Part shown: positions 19,285 to 28,437 of the stretch, piece after piece
How positions within the stretch are numbered: position 1 is the first letter of the stretch
Layout of the letters: every line of letters starts with the position of its first letter
From: Fuerstiella sp.
GTDB taxonomy: Bacteria; Planctomycetota; Planctomycetia; Planctomycetales; Planctomycetaceae
DNA length: 64,000 nucleotides
Direction of reading: 5' to 3'
Assembly (NCBI GenBank): GCA_029247265.1
Contig: JAQWLN010000072.1
Location: forward strand, 1 to 64,000
Made by a program: the position numbers and the translations under genes
The notes under the pieces: generated by a model
Told to the model about the DNA's origin: nothing
Databases searched by the model: none
What the model saw: only the letters and a program-made list of their open reading frames with translations

Positions 19285-20709
19285 TTACGCCTGAGGTTCT
19301 GTCATGCTCATTGGGTCCAGAGCTTCCTTAAGGACATCCGGTGGCAGGATGTCCTGTTCCGTACACAATTCGCGAATCGTCTTTCCTGACTTGAATGCCT
19401 CCTTCGCTAGGGCTGATGCTTTTTCATAACCGATGTGCGGGTTAAGACTGGTGACCATGGACAGGCTCTTCTCAACAGATGCTTCGCAGGCCTCTGTGTT
19501 GGATTCCATATCCAGCAGACAGAATTCGACGAATGCATTGATCGCATTCGACAGCAGCATGATGCTTTCCAGAGTCGTCTGGCCCATCACCGGCATCATG
19601 ATGTTCAGCTGAAACTGGCCGCCGGTCGCACCAGACATCGTGATCGTGGCATCGTTGCCGATCACGCGAGCACAGACCTGCATCATGGATTCGCACATGA
19701 CAGGGTTCACTTTGCCGGGCATGATGGAAGATCCCGGCTGAAGGTCGGGCAGCTTCACTTCGTAAAACCCGCACCGCGGCCCGGACCCCAGCCAGCGGAT
19801 GTTGTTGCTGACGTTAAACAATGTTGTCGCCACGGCCTTCAGTTGAGAATGACATTCAACCAGACCGTCACGCTGGGCATTTCCTTCAAAATGGTCCTCA
19901 GCTTCAACAAACGGAACTTCCGTGACTTCGGCCAGGACCGCAGCGACTCGCCTGCCGAACTCGGGGTGAGTATTAATTCCCGATCCCACCGCCGTGCCAC
20001 CAACAGGCAATTCCAATACGGCGGCGATGGCGCGTTGAGCACGTTGGATCGATAGTTGCAACTGCCGTGCGAAACCTCCAAATTCCTGCCCCAGACGCAG
20101 TGGCGTCGCGTCTGCCAGATGAGTACGACCGATCTTGATGATCTGGTCCCATGCGTCTGCCTTGTTCTTCAGTTCGTCGGCGAATCGCTGTAGTGCCGGG
20201 ACCAGGTCGTTGTGAATGGCCGTGCCGACTCCGACATGAATCGCTGTGGGGAACGTATCGTTGGTGCTTTGCCCCATGTTCACGTGATCGTTGGGGTGAA
20301 TCGTCTTCTCAGGGGCAAAGCGATCACCACCAAGGATTTCAATGGCACGATTGCTGATTACCTCGTTGACGTTCATGTTGCTGGAAGTACCGGAACCGGT
20401 CTGAAACACGTCGATCGGGAACTGATCATCAAGTTCGCCGTTGGATACTTCCTGGCATGCCTCAAGCATGGCTGTTACCTGTTCGTCGCTCAGCGGCTTT
20501 TTGCCCGTCCCCGTCAGTTTGTCCAGGTCACGGTTGGCCACGCCGCAGGCGTACTTAACGCGTCCCATCGCGTGGATCAGGTCCGGGGGCAGTTCCCATC
20601 CGGAGATTGGGAAGTTTTCAACGGCCCTTTGTGTTTGAGCTCCGTAGAAGGCATCGGCCGGTACCTGAACTTCACCCATCGAATCGCGTTCAGTGCGAAA
20701 TTCTGACAT
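19285..20709 (-). CDS. fumC: Class II fumarate hydratase
   Basis: FumC interconverts fumarate and malate in the citric acid cycle, without an iron-sulfur cluster. Signatures include FQTGSGTSSNMNVNEVISNRA, HPNDHVNMGQSTNDTFPTA, GRTHLADATPLRLGQEF and the loop GSSIMPGKVNP with the catalytic Ser. The start at 20709 (SEFRTERDSMGEVQVPADAFYG) has GAGAGAAAG upstream and matches the family; the frame is open further upstream. About 474 aa, normal. It stands alone and is divergent from a small lipoprotein gene. Confidence 0.97.
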   Translation of the reverse strand: MSEFRTERDSMGEVQVPADAFYGAQTQRAVENFPISGWELPPDLIHAMGRVKYACGVANRDLDKLTGTGKKPLSDEQVTAMLEACQEVSNGELDDQFPIDVFQTGSGTSSNMNVNEVISNRAIEILGGDRFAPEKTIHPNDHVNMGQSTNDTFPTAIHVGVGTAIHNDLVPALQRFADELKNKADAWDQIIKIGRTHLADATPLRLGQEFGGFARQLQLSIQRAQRAIAAVLELPVGGTAVGSGINTHPEFGRRVAAVLAEVTEVPFVEAEDHFEGNAQRDGLVECHSQLKAVATTLFNVSNNIRWLGSGPRCGFYEVKLPDLQPGSSIMPGKVNPVMCESMMQVCARVIGNDATITMSGATGGQFQLNIMMPVMGQTTLESIMLLSNAINAFVEFCLLDMESNTEACEASVEKSLSMVTSLNPHIGYEKASALAKEAFKSGKTIRELCTEQDILPPDVLKEALDPMSMTEPQA

Positions 20710-20821
20710 GACTTTCTCTCTGTAATTGGAACGGTCCTGGTTCATGACTGCAGTCACCAGTAGTTATAGTATAGACTGGTCAGTGTGTTTCCTGCCTTAC
20801 CGCAAATCGAAAGTCTCAAAT

Positions 20822-21253
20822 ATGACCAGCCGACATCTGATTTTGATTCTGCCGCTGCTCGTGATGACCGCGGGATGTGGCGATCTGGTGGAACCGCAGA
20901 CGTCTCAACCGAAACAAACTGCGAAGCTGAAGACGACAGACGACATCGGCCAGTTCAAGGCTGCAGAGGGCAAGCAGACTGTCAGTTCAAAGGTCAAGAT
21001 TTCCAATCCACTGACCGGGGCGTTGGAAGCTTATGAACCGACAAAGCAGAAGATTGGGGAGCTACAGATCCAGCAGGCGGTTAATCTTTTTAACGCCAGC
21101 GAAGGTCGTTATCCGAAAGATCACGAGGAGTTCATGACGAAAGTCATCAAGGCGAACAAGATTCGTCTGCCGCAGCTCGGTCCCGGAAAACAATACCAGT
21201 ACGATGTGGAAAATAACGCGTTGATGGTCGTTACTGAAGCTGCTGCCGATTAG
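20822..21253 (+). CDS. Small lipoprotein of unknown function
   Basis: About 143 aa with a lipobox (LLVMTAGC) after a short hydrophobic segment, so it should be lipid-anchored in the envelope. The second half (LQIQQAVNLFNASEGRYPKDHEEFM, then QYQYDVENNALMV) resembles the C-terminal part of type II pseudopilin-like proteins, as seen in other planctomycete lipoproteins, but there is no prepilin motif. The start at 20822 is set by the signal sequence. The TAG stop overlaps the end of the convergent M50 gene by about 20 bases. Confidence 0.75.
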   Translation: MTSRHLILILPLLVMTAGCGDLVEPQTSQPKQTAKLKTTDDIGQFKAAEGKQTVSSKVKISNPLTGALEAYEPTKQKIGELQIQQAVNLFNASEGRYPKDHEEFMTKVIKANKIRLPQLGPGKQYQYDVENNALMVVTEAAAD

Positions 21254-23404
21254 CCGACTGGGCCGTTTCGATCTGGTCTCCCAGCCATTCCGCACTTTGA
21301 TAGTACACGTACGTGGCCAGTGAGCGGTCAGTACGTCCACGGCGAATGTAACCTCGTTCACCAATCGAAGCGTTCGACGCGGTATCTGTCGGCAGCTCAA
21401 CGATGGCGTGCAACCGTGGTTCGGTCAGCTTCAGTTCGTCTGCCGACTCAGTGCTGTCCGTGGTCACTGCTAGGGTGCCGCCGGCCGATGCGGCCAAAGC
21501 GGCAGACGCGTGGAAGCCCGCGGTGTCACACGCTGTAACATGCCGCTTGATCCGTCTCGCGTGCCAATTCGCAATTCGACTGCGGTTCCGGCCCGGTCGG
21601 CTGCCAGGCGGAAGTCTTTCTGCGCGACTGAGACGATCAGTTCGCGGGGCTGTCCGTCGTCGACGACCAGCAGATCGTCACCTTCATTCACAAAGGTATG
21701 GGCCCGGTCGTGGAGATTTCTGGCCATGACCCGTCCGGAGGTGGGGGCAAGGATTGTGAGTCCTGCGACCTGTTGCCGGGACTCGAGCAGCTGCGTCTGC
21801 AGCGATGACAGATTTCCCAGAGCCACGCGAGCTGCCCCCGCATCGTGTTCGTTCATCGCAGTCTGACGGCGAACGGTTTCCTGTCGGATCTGAATTTCAA
21901 TGTCCTTTAACTGCGTCGACAGTTCATCATTTCGCAGCGTCATCAGCAGGTCGCCTTCGTTGACTATCTGTCCGTCCTGAACAAGGACAGACGTCACAAA
22001 GCCGTCGACGCTGCTGCGAATTCGGCAACCCTCATGAAGTTCGACTGTTCCCGGAGCAGTTGAGGCAAACGGCGCCGGTAGTCCAAACAGAATTCCGCAG
22101 GTGACTGCCAGAAACAGGATGGCCACGATGCCGCCACGCAGTAATCGCGTCGGGTTTGACTCCATCAGTCGTGAGGCGGATTGAATTGCTTTCCAGGCCG
22201 GGACTCCAAACCACGCGACCAGTCCCGCGATCGCCAGAAAGATGCCCGCACCATGAAAGAACACCGAAGCGGCGATCATAAGTGTGGCGCAAATCAGCAG
22301 TCTCCAGAATGTGGCCGCGACGCCGTAGATCCGGAGCGTCCACAGGTGCGGGCCGGTCACAGCGGGGCTGGTGTTACGCAGACCCAGCAGCAGCCGTCCG
22401 AACAACTGCTGCACGGCCTCCGAAGATCTCGAGTAGAGGTTGGGGATGTTCAGAAGGTCAGACAGGATGTAGTAACCATCGAAACGCATCAATGGGTTGG
22501 CATTGAACAGGATCGTCGACAGGCTTGCCATGACGATGACGTTGTACAGCAAATGCGACAAAATTTGTGATTCCATCTGTGACCATGTGAACACAGCCAC
22601 CGATGCCAACAGCAATTCCACGTACATTCCGGCCGCTGCTGTATGAATTCGGTGCCAGCGTGATGAGAATCCCCACGAAGACGTGACATCGACATAGGCC
22701 AGTGGCGCGAAGAACGCAAAGATGATGCCGGTTTCGTGGACTCCTCCGCCGTAGCGCTGACATGTCAGACCGTGAGCTATCTCGTGAACGAGTTTCAGCA
22801 TCACCTAGGCCAACAGCAGCCACAGCCAGTTATCCGGGGCGAAGACAGATGTCGCAGCCGACTGGAATTTCTGCCAGTCATTTCCGAGCTGCACCGCGGC
22901 CAGGACCATCACCCCCACGCCAATGACCGTGGCTACGGGAGAAAAGATCCATCCCAGAAGAGGTTGAAGCCGCTTCAGCATGTCGTCAGGGCACCCGAAC
23001 GGCACGCGAATCCAGAATGGATTACATTTCTGCAGCAGGTTGCCGTCGGGATTCTTTCTGGTTGCCGCGCTGTCCCCGGCTCCGGATGAGTCGCCTGCAA
23101 AATCGGCGATCCCTCGTTCCAGCAGCCATGAATACAGCGACAGGGCCTGCTGTTGACTAAACGCGTCCGGCCCCTGAGTTCTGGCCGTTATGGCGAGTGC
23201 TTCACAGAATGTTGTGCGACCATCAAGCAGCGAAAGAAAAACGTATTCTGTGTAACCTATGCGATAGTACTCGGAGCACGATGGAACTTCGACGTGATAG
23301 AACGTTTCGTCACCATAGACCTGCGCAGTAAAGTTCAGGTCCGGCCGCAGGGCCAGTCGTGTGCGTGTCAGGTCAACCGTTGAGGCGTCCGGGGCTGAGA
23401 ACAT
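21231..23404 (-). pseudogene. M50 (site-2 protease) membrane protein fused to HlyD-like lipoyl region, interrupted
   Basis: Read leftward, the N-terminal 200 residues are soluble, then membrane segments begin. The zinc protease motif HEIAH lies in LKLVHEIAHGLTCQRYGG, and the second S2P motif NANPLMRFDGYYILSDLL is present, so the catalytic ligands look intact. After about six membrane helices there is a periplasmic adaptor-like part (SSVDGFVTSVLVQDGQIVNEGDLL, a coiled coil, LAPTSGRVMARNL). A TAG at 22805-22807 interrupts the frame just before the HEIAH motif, and near 21500 a one-base shift moves coding from VTPRASTRLP to ALAASAGGTLAV. The start (ATG 23404 or GTG 23413) overlaps the upstream adaptor gene. 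Such M50-HlyD fusions are common in planctomycetes and probably serve export. Confidence 0.75.
22805..22807 (-). other. In-frame TAG six codons before the M50 active site
   Basis: The reading is WLWLLLA-TAG-VMLKLVHEIAHGL. The hydrophobic helix that carries the protease motif runs through the TAG. TAG is followed directly by GTG ATG, so termination-reinitiation is conceivable. Trp (TGG) would suit the position. Confidence 0.8.
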
Positions 23405-23406
23405 TG

Positions 23407-25536
23407 TTACCACCCCAACCAGCCGGTAATGTGAGCCGCAGGCTTGTGAAACAGGTTCCAGGCGATTGGTCGAGCACCAGTGGATACCTTTGCCACTCCC
23501 TTCATGCCCGGGCGTAATGTTGTGGAGCTGTTCGCAAGTTCGGCTTCAGCGATAAATACGTTGTCCTGATCTCGGACTTCGGCACGAGGATGAATTCGCA
23601 GGACCTGAGCTTCAAGGGTTTCCCCCAGCATGGCATCCAGGTGAAACGTCAGCTTCATGTTCTGGCTGACATGTCGAACGTCTTCTTCCGGTATCTCAAT
23701 TTCAACCACCATTCGATCCAGCGGTGCGACTTCAAACAGCGATTCGCCGGTTTCCAGGGGTACACCTTCTGTGTCTTTGAGATCCCCTGCCACAACCACG
23801 CCCGCCATTGGACTTCGAATCTCCAGATTGTCCTCACGGTTTGCCAGTAATGCTGCTCGGTTTTCCAGGCGTTCAAGTTTATGACGCGCGATGGCGACCA
23901 GTCCGAATTCCTGTTCAGAAAGGTGAGTGTTGTATTCCTTGCGGGCCTTGCCGACGTCCGCCTGTATCCCTGCCAGTTCCCATTTCAATTCACGGCCGTC
24001 CAGTCGGGCCAGCAGTTCGTCTTCCTGGACGATATCGCCAGGTTCCACAAAGCACTTTTCCAATGGGGCGGAAAATGGCGATGCGATAAATCGTCGTGAA
24101 ACAGGTTGTAGCTCCAGGTTACAGGAAACCTGGTAATCCATTGGAATCAGCAGAACTGCAGTCACAACAGCTGCGACAGTGAGCACTGTTCGTGCGAGCT
24201 TAATGGTCAGCATGCCACGAATGGCCGTGCGAAACAGACGCGTCAGGCTGTTGAAAGAACGGCTCTGGACGTTCAATGCGTTCGCGATGGAACGTTCTCC
24301 GGACCGCAGGAAGCCTATAGCATTTGAAGCGCGTAACGCATTTTTTTCAGGCGGGATGGCTCGAGGAGCAGTCTGATCATTTGTTCCGGAGGCAACTCCA
24401 AATGTGACCAGCATTGCTCCGACGTTTGATCCTGTCGCGGTTCGCAGTGGACAACCGACCACGCTGTCTGCCCCGACGTTATCTGCGAATTGCTGGTGCG
24501 CCAACAAGGCATGACGGTTTACCGAATCGCTGGTGGGCCAGATCGACGCCGTGGAACGGGCAATGGATTCCTGGAGCGCTGCTTCCGTCATTCGCGTTGA
24601 ACTGGAAAACTGATCAATGTCCGATACCTCGGAAGACACGGCCAGTCGGCACGCCGCCGTTTCATCCGGACAGACGCCCAGAAGTACGCTGCTGGCGCCC
24701 AGAAACCGTTTCAGTTCGGCAACCACGCTGCGGTGTGCGGCTTCCTCGCCTTTACATTCCAGAATGCGTCCAGTGAGATCAACCAGGGCGGCGACGTGTT
24801 CTGAGTTCTTCAGCAACTGTTGGGATTCAGCCGCAAGTAGCCATTGTGATATCTTTGCAGCAGCTAGGTCAACCGCTGTTCTGCGAGTCAGTTTGTCGCA
24901 TGGGTCGGTGTCGTCGCTGATGGCCACAAGTGAACACGTTGCGTTTATCGGCACACTCGTCGCGACGGTTCGTTCCGCGGTGATGGGGGATCCAACGGTT
25001 CGGCGCTGAAGGACTGCCTCTTTGGCAATGCGAGACAGAGTCTGCTGAGCCTCTGTTGCAAGCCCATCAACGGGACATGTCAGACCTTCCAGCTGATCTG
25101 TGCTGCCGATCTGACGAGTGGCAGCGGTGTGCCACCCAACGAAGACTGCGCCGGCGTGCTTCTGCAGAACATCGGCGGCCGCGGCCTGAACGTCTTCCAG
25201 GCTTACACAGCATGAAAAGGCTTCATCAAGCTCCGCGGAAAAATCTGAAGTGATTGCCGAGGGGCGATCGGCCTGGGGAGCGGGCGCGACGGACGCGATT
25301 CCGGAGGCCATGATGGAGTGCCCGACGATATCTTCAAGGGGTGCACTGGCAACGTGTTTGACCGTGCGCTGAAGCAGGGGCAGACGCGACGCAGGAACGC
25401 CGCGCGACTCAGGCTGAAGGGTGTGGAGAGGAGAATTCTCCGTTGCAGAGGGGACTGCATTGGGGTTTCCATCGGTCCTGTTTCGTTCGTGTGGCGACCT
25501 TAGGTGAAGATGAGATCGCCGGGGTGCTTTGATCAA
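23407..25536 (-). CDS. GAF-domain sensor fused to a HlyD-type membrane fusion adaptor
   Basis: The N-terminal about 450 residues are soluble and contain GAF-like stretches (VAALVDLTGRILECKGEEAA, RFLGASSVLLGV, SVVGCPLRTATGSNVGAML). One membrane segment follows (TVLTVAAVVTAVLLIPMDY). The periplasmic part is a HlyD adaptor: FSAPLEKCFVEPGDIVQEDELLARLDG (lipoyl half), a hairpin of coiled coil, EIRSPMAGVVVAGDL and a beta-barrel region. It would link an inner-membrane export function to the periplasm, with a cytosolic sensing input. It is between a second HlyD gene and the M50 gene, overlapping both. The TTG start at 25536 is uncertain; internal starts such as ATG 25311 are possible. Unlike its neighbours, the frame is intact. 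Confidence 0.82.
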   Translation of the reverse strand: MIKAPRRSHLHLRSPHERNRTDGNPNAVPSATENSPLHTLQPESRGVPASRLPLLQRTVKHVASAPLEDIVGHSIMASGIASVAPAPQADRPSAITSDFSAELDEAFSCCVSLEDVQAAAADVLQKHAGAVFVGWHTAATRQIGSTDQLEGLTCPVDGLATEAQQTLSRIAKEAVLQRRTVGSPITAERTVATSVPINATCSLVAISDDTDPCDKLTRRTAVDLAAAKISQWLLAAESQQLLKNSEHVAALVDLTGRILECKGEEAAHRSVVAELKRFLGASSVLLGVCPDETAACRLAVSSEVSDIDQFSSSTRMTEAALQESIARSTASIWPTSDSVNRHALLAHQQFADNVGADSVVGCPLRTATGSNVGAMLVTFGVASGTNDQTAPRAIPPEKNALRASNAIGFLRSGERSIANALNVQSRSFNSLTRLFRTAIRGMLTIKLARTVLTVAAVVTAVLLIPMDYQVSCNLELQPVSRRFIASPFSAPLEKCFVEPGDIVQEDELLARLDGRELKWELAGIQADVGKARKEYNTHLSEQEFGLVAIARHKLERLENRAALLANREDNLEIRSPMAGVVVAGDLKDTEGVPLETGESLFEVAPLDRMVVEIEIPEEDVRHVSQNMKLTFHLDAMLGETLEAQVLRIHPRAEVRDQDNVFIAEAELANSSTTLRPGMKGVAKVSTGARPIAWNLFHKPAAHITGWLGW

Positions 25537-26419
25537 GCAGAAGAATTGACTTCGCGCCGCTGTGCCATTTTCGTTCCGGATTTGGCAAACGAACCTTTAC
25601 CCGGAACGTACCGCTGCTGGCGTCTACGGTCGGCGAAACGTATTTTACAGTTGCCATCGCGGGTGTGGGATGATCGCCCACCTGTAATTGGATCGGTTGC
25701 CCCGCAACGATCTTCTGCCGGCGGTGTACGGGCACTGAGAACACGACCAGCAACGGAGCCAGTTGGACGATTCGTACGACGACCGGATCTGAAGGCGACA
25801 CGAATTCACCGCAGTCTTTGCGTACTTCAACGACAATTCCATCGATCGTGGACAGAATGTGTCGCTACTTTAATTGGGCTTCGATTCGAGCATATTCAAG
25901 TCGACGAACAGCAAGGTCTTCCTGCACCGACTGGTATCGCGATTCCGCGATTCGGATCTCACCCTTGACTCGATCCAGTTCTTGCTGACTGGCATGATTT
26001 CGTCCGAATAGTTCCGTTAGCTTTTCGAGTTCAACTGTTTTCAGTTCCAGTTGAGTGCGAGCCGACTGAAGTTCGCCTTTGGCCGACATACCGGCTTTCG
26101 CAACTTCCAGCGACGCTTGCAGAACGGCATCATCCAGGTTGGCGATCAGCTGTCCGGATTTTACAACGTCACCGTCTTTTACTGCGACGTTTGCCAAGGT
26201 TCCCATTTCGGCTGCAGCCATGTTGATGTCTGCGTACGGTTTTGTAAATCCCTCTATCTTAGACGGCGTTTCAGAGGCCTTTGTTGAGTTCTGTCGGTCC
26301 GCAGATCGGCCGCCGGGCAGCTCTGTTGTCGGTGCGTTGCTCGTCATTGCCATTGGCAGCGCGACAGCCAGCAGCAGGCTCGCCAAAAGTCGTCGTGATG
26401 TGATTCTTTGAGGGAACAT
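25409..26419 (-). pseudogene. HlyD/RND-type periplasmic adaptor interrupted by TAG
   Basis: The first half has a signal peptide (LLASLLLAVALPMAMT), a lipoyl half (LANVAVKDGDVVKSGQLIANLDDAVLQASL) and a coiled-coil hairpin (LELKTVELEKLTELFGRNHA). The second half, in the same frame after TAG at 25865-25867, gives the returning lipoyl strand RHILSTIDGIVVEVRKDCGEFV and the barrel region (VDASSGTFRVKVRLPN). Together they make a complete adaptor of about 336 codons. The 3' end overlaps the next gene by about 128 bases. It is the first gene of the leftward export cluster, and the intergenic region upstream should hold the promoter. Confidence 0.75.
25865..25867 (-). other. In-frame TAG in the HlyD adaptor
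   Basis: The codons read ARIEAQLK-TAG-RHILSTIDGIVVEV. This is the junction of the coiled coil with the second lipoyl half, where Gln (CAG) or a similar residue is usual in the family. Coding continues for about 150 codons after it. Confidence 0.75.
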
Positions 26420-26798
26420 GTGGAATTCCGTGCTCTTCTACTACTCTTGTGATTTGCTCCAATGATGCATCGTTTTCAGGGTGCAGGACTTAGGTGCGAG
26501 AGCTTCCCGACAACAATTGTCAACGTACGCAGATCGCGACAAACGTAGACCGGATTCCACCGATCACATTGTTGAGGCTACCTTACGAAATCACGGTGTT
26601 GTCTGAATTCGACTCGATTGTCGGGATTCCGTGCCTCCTGTTGTGCCGAATGTTTCGGTAAATCGTGCCACAGGTGGGGACTGACCCGCCTTCCCCAGAT
26701 ATAACGTCTGGATTCCACCGAGAAGTCACGTCCAGTAGTCGGGGTTGTCCCTTCTGTTGCTCCTGTTGACTCCCATCTTTGTTACGTTCGATCGAACC
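26420..26798. other. Divergent intergenic region
   Basis: About 380 bases between the leftward export cluster and the rightward methyltransferase gene. It should contain promoters for both. No RNA gene or clear operator was recognised. Confidence 0.45.
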
Positions 26799-27602
26799 GT
26801 GTCTACAGATTATCAAACGACCAATCGCAGAGTCTGGAACAGTCTGGCCGACAGTGGCAGCCTGTTTGCCAAGGTTGCCACGGATGAGGAATGCCGCAAT
26901 CCACTGAAAGTGCTGGATGGCCGCGGCTGGCTGCCGAAAACCGTGGCAGGGCTCGACGTGCTGTGCCTGGCATCGGGAGGCGGGTGGCAGTCGGTGTTGT
27001 ATGCTGTTGCCGATGCCAAGGTCACCGTCGTTGATGTCAGCGACTCCATGCTGCAACTCGACGAACGTGAAGCCGATCGTCGAGGACTGAATATTCAGAC
27101 GGTTCGAGGGTCCATGGACGATCTGCGGATGTTCGACGACAGTTCCTTTGATGTCGTGCACCAGCCCGTAAGCAGCTGTTACATCCCCGATCTGTGCCCG
27201 ATGTATGCGGAAATTTCTCGAGTGCTACGCAATGACGGTATCTATATCAGTCAGCACAAACAGCCCACAAGCTTGCAAATCAGCCATCGTAACGAACGCC
27301 ACCAGTTTGTTATTGGCGTCGAGTATTACCACAAAGGCCCGCTGCCACGTCAGATTGATCAGTCGTATCGTGAAAGTGGGGCTACCGAATACCTGCATCG
27401 CCTTGACGACCTGCTGGGAGGATTGTGCCGCAGCGGTCTGGTGATCGAAGATCTCAGCGAACCTGTGCGAGCTGACTACGAAGCGGCCGTGGCCCATTAC
27501 GGATATCGAGGCCGTTTTGTTCCCCCCTACATCCGCATCAAAGCCCGCCGCCGTCCAAGGACCGACGATGAGCCCACGTCAGCAACCATCTGGACCCCAT
27601 GA
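26799..27602 (+). CDS. Class I SAM-dependent methyltransferase
   Basis: A cytosolic methyltransferase with the glycine-rich SAM motif LDVLCLASGGGWQSVLYA, motif II VTVVDVSDSMLQLDE, a post-II acidic site TVRGSMDDLRMF and DVVHQPVSSCYI near motif IV, then ISRVLRNDGIYISQ. The substrate cannot be read from the sequence. The start is uncertain: GTG 26799 gives a sensible N-terminus (STDYQTTNRRVWNSLA), whereas a TTG at 26745 would add an odd hydrophobic run. mqnB-mqnD follow after about 180 bases on the same strand, but this is not the usual menaquinone C-methyltransferase by appearance. Confidence 0.83.
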   Translation: MSTDYQTTNRRVWNSLADSGSLFAKVATDEECRNPLKVLDGRGWLPKTVAGLDVLCLASGGGWQSVLYAVADAKVTVVDVSDSMLQLDEREADRRGLNIQTVRGSMDDLRMFDDSSFDVVHQPVSSCYIPDLCPMYAEISRVLRNDGIYISQHKQPTSLQISHRNERHQFVIGVEYYHKGPLPRQIDQSYRESGATEYLHRLDDLLGGLCRSGLVIEDLSEPVRADYEAAVAHYGYRGRFVPPYIRIKARRRPRTDDEPTSATIWTP

Positions 27603-27783
27603 CACGAACATGAAAATAGCTGCGTTATCATCCGATGACATTTTCGTCCACGGGGAGAAGTCCGTTCTTACGCCGATATTAGACGAGGGCATCAGTCAGG
27701 GCATAACGCTAGGTCACTCCACTGTCCTTCCCTGAAGGTCGCGATGTACTCTTGACGAACCAGATCCGGAACTATTCCTCCCA

Positions 27784-28437
27784 ATGGCAACCACTCTGAT
27801 TCTTGTTCCAACTGACCATGAATTGACGGAACTTCGAGGCGCACTGACTTCCCGGATCGACATGTCGTCAATTCGGCTGGAGTGCTGTGGGTTCGGGGTC
27901 ATCGCCTCCGCTGCACGTGCCGCGCAGCTGCTGTCGGCAGAAAATCCGGAGCGAGTCATTCTGGCCGGCATCGCCGGCGCCCTTGATGATCGTGTTCAGG
28001 TTGGACAGGCCTACTGGTTTTCCGAGGTCGCCGCATACGGTGTTGGTGCGGGATCCGGGGAACAATTTCTTACGGCGGGAGAAATGCACTGGCCGCACTG
28101 GGGCGCACCGGCACCGTCCGGAAAAAACAACATCGGTGATGTTATTCAGGTTTCGGCAGGACGAGTTTTGTATGAGCCGAGTGCTGGCCTGTTACTGACG
28201 GCATGTGCCGCATCCGCGCATTCGTCGGACATTAGGCGGCGTCTGGAAAAGTTTCCCTCGGCTGCGGCAGAGGACATGGAAGGTTTTTCCGTCGCGCTGG
28301 CGGGCCAACTCTGCGATGTTCCGGTGGAAATCGTTCGTGGTATTTCAAACAGTGCCGGGGATCGAAACAAAGAGAATTGGAAAATCGACAAGGCCCTGGC
28401 GGCGGCCGCCGAATTGATAATCGAGAGTCTGACATGA
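27784..28437 (+). CDS. mqnB: Futalosine hydrolase
   Basis: MqnB removes the base (hypoxanthine) from futalosine in the alternative menaquinone pathway. The protein is a 217-residue member of the phosphorylase superfamily: ILVPTDHELTELR, VILAGIAGALDDRVQVGQAYW, and the substrate-binding AAAEDMEGFSVALAGQLCDVP followed by EIVRGISNSAGDRNKENW. The direct overlap with mqnD (ATGA) supports the assignment over other nucleosidases. Confidence 0.92.
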   Translation: MATTLILVPTDHELTELRGALTSRIDMSSIRLECCGFGVIASAARAAQLLSAENPERVILAGIAGALDDRVQVGQAYWFSEVAAYGVGAGSGEQFLTAGEMHWPHWGAPAPSGKNNIGDVIQVSAGRVLYEPSAGLLLTACAASAHSSDIRRRLEKFPSAAAEDMEGFSVALAGQLCDVPVEIVRGISNSAGDRNKENWKIDKALAAAAELIIESLT

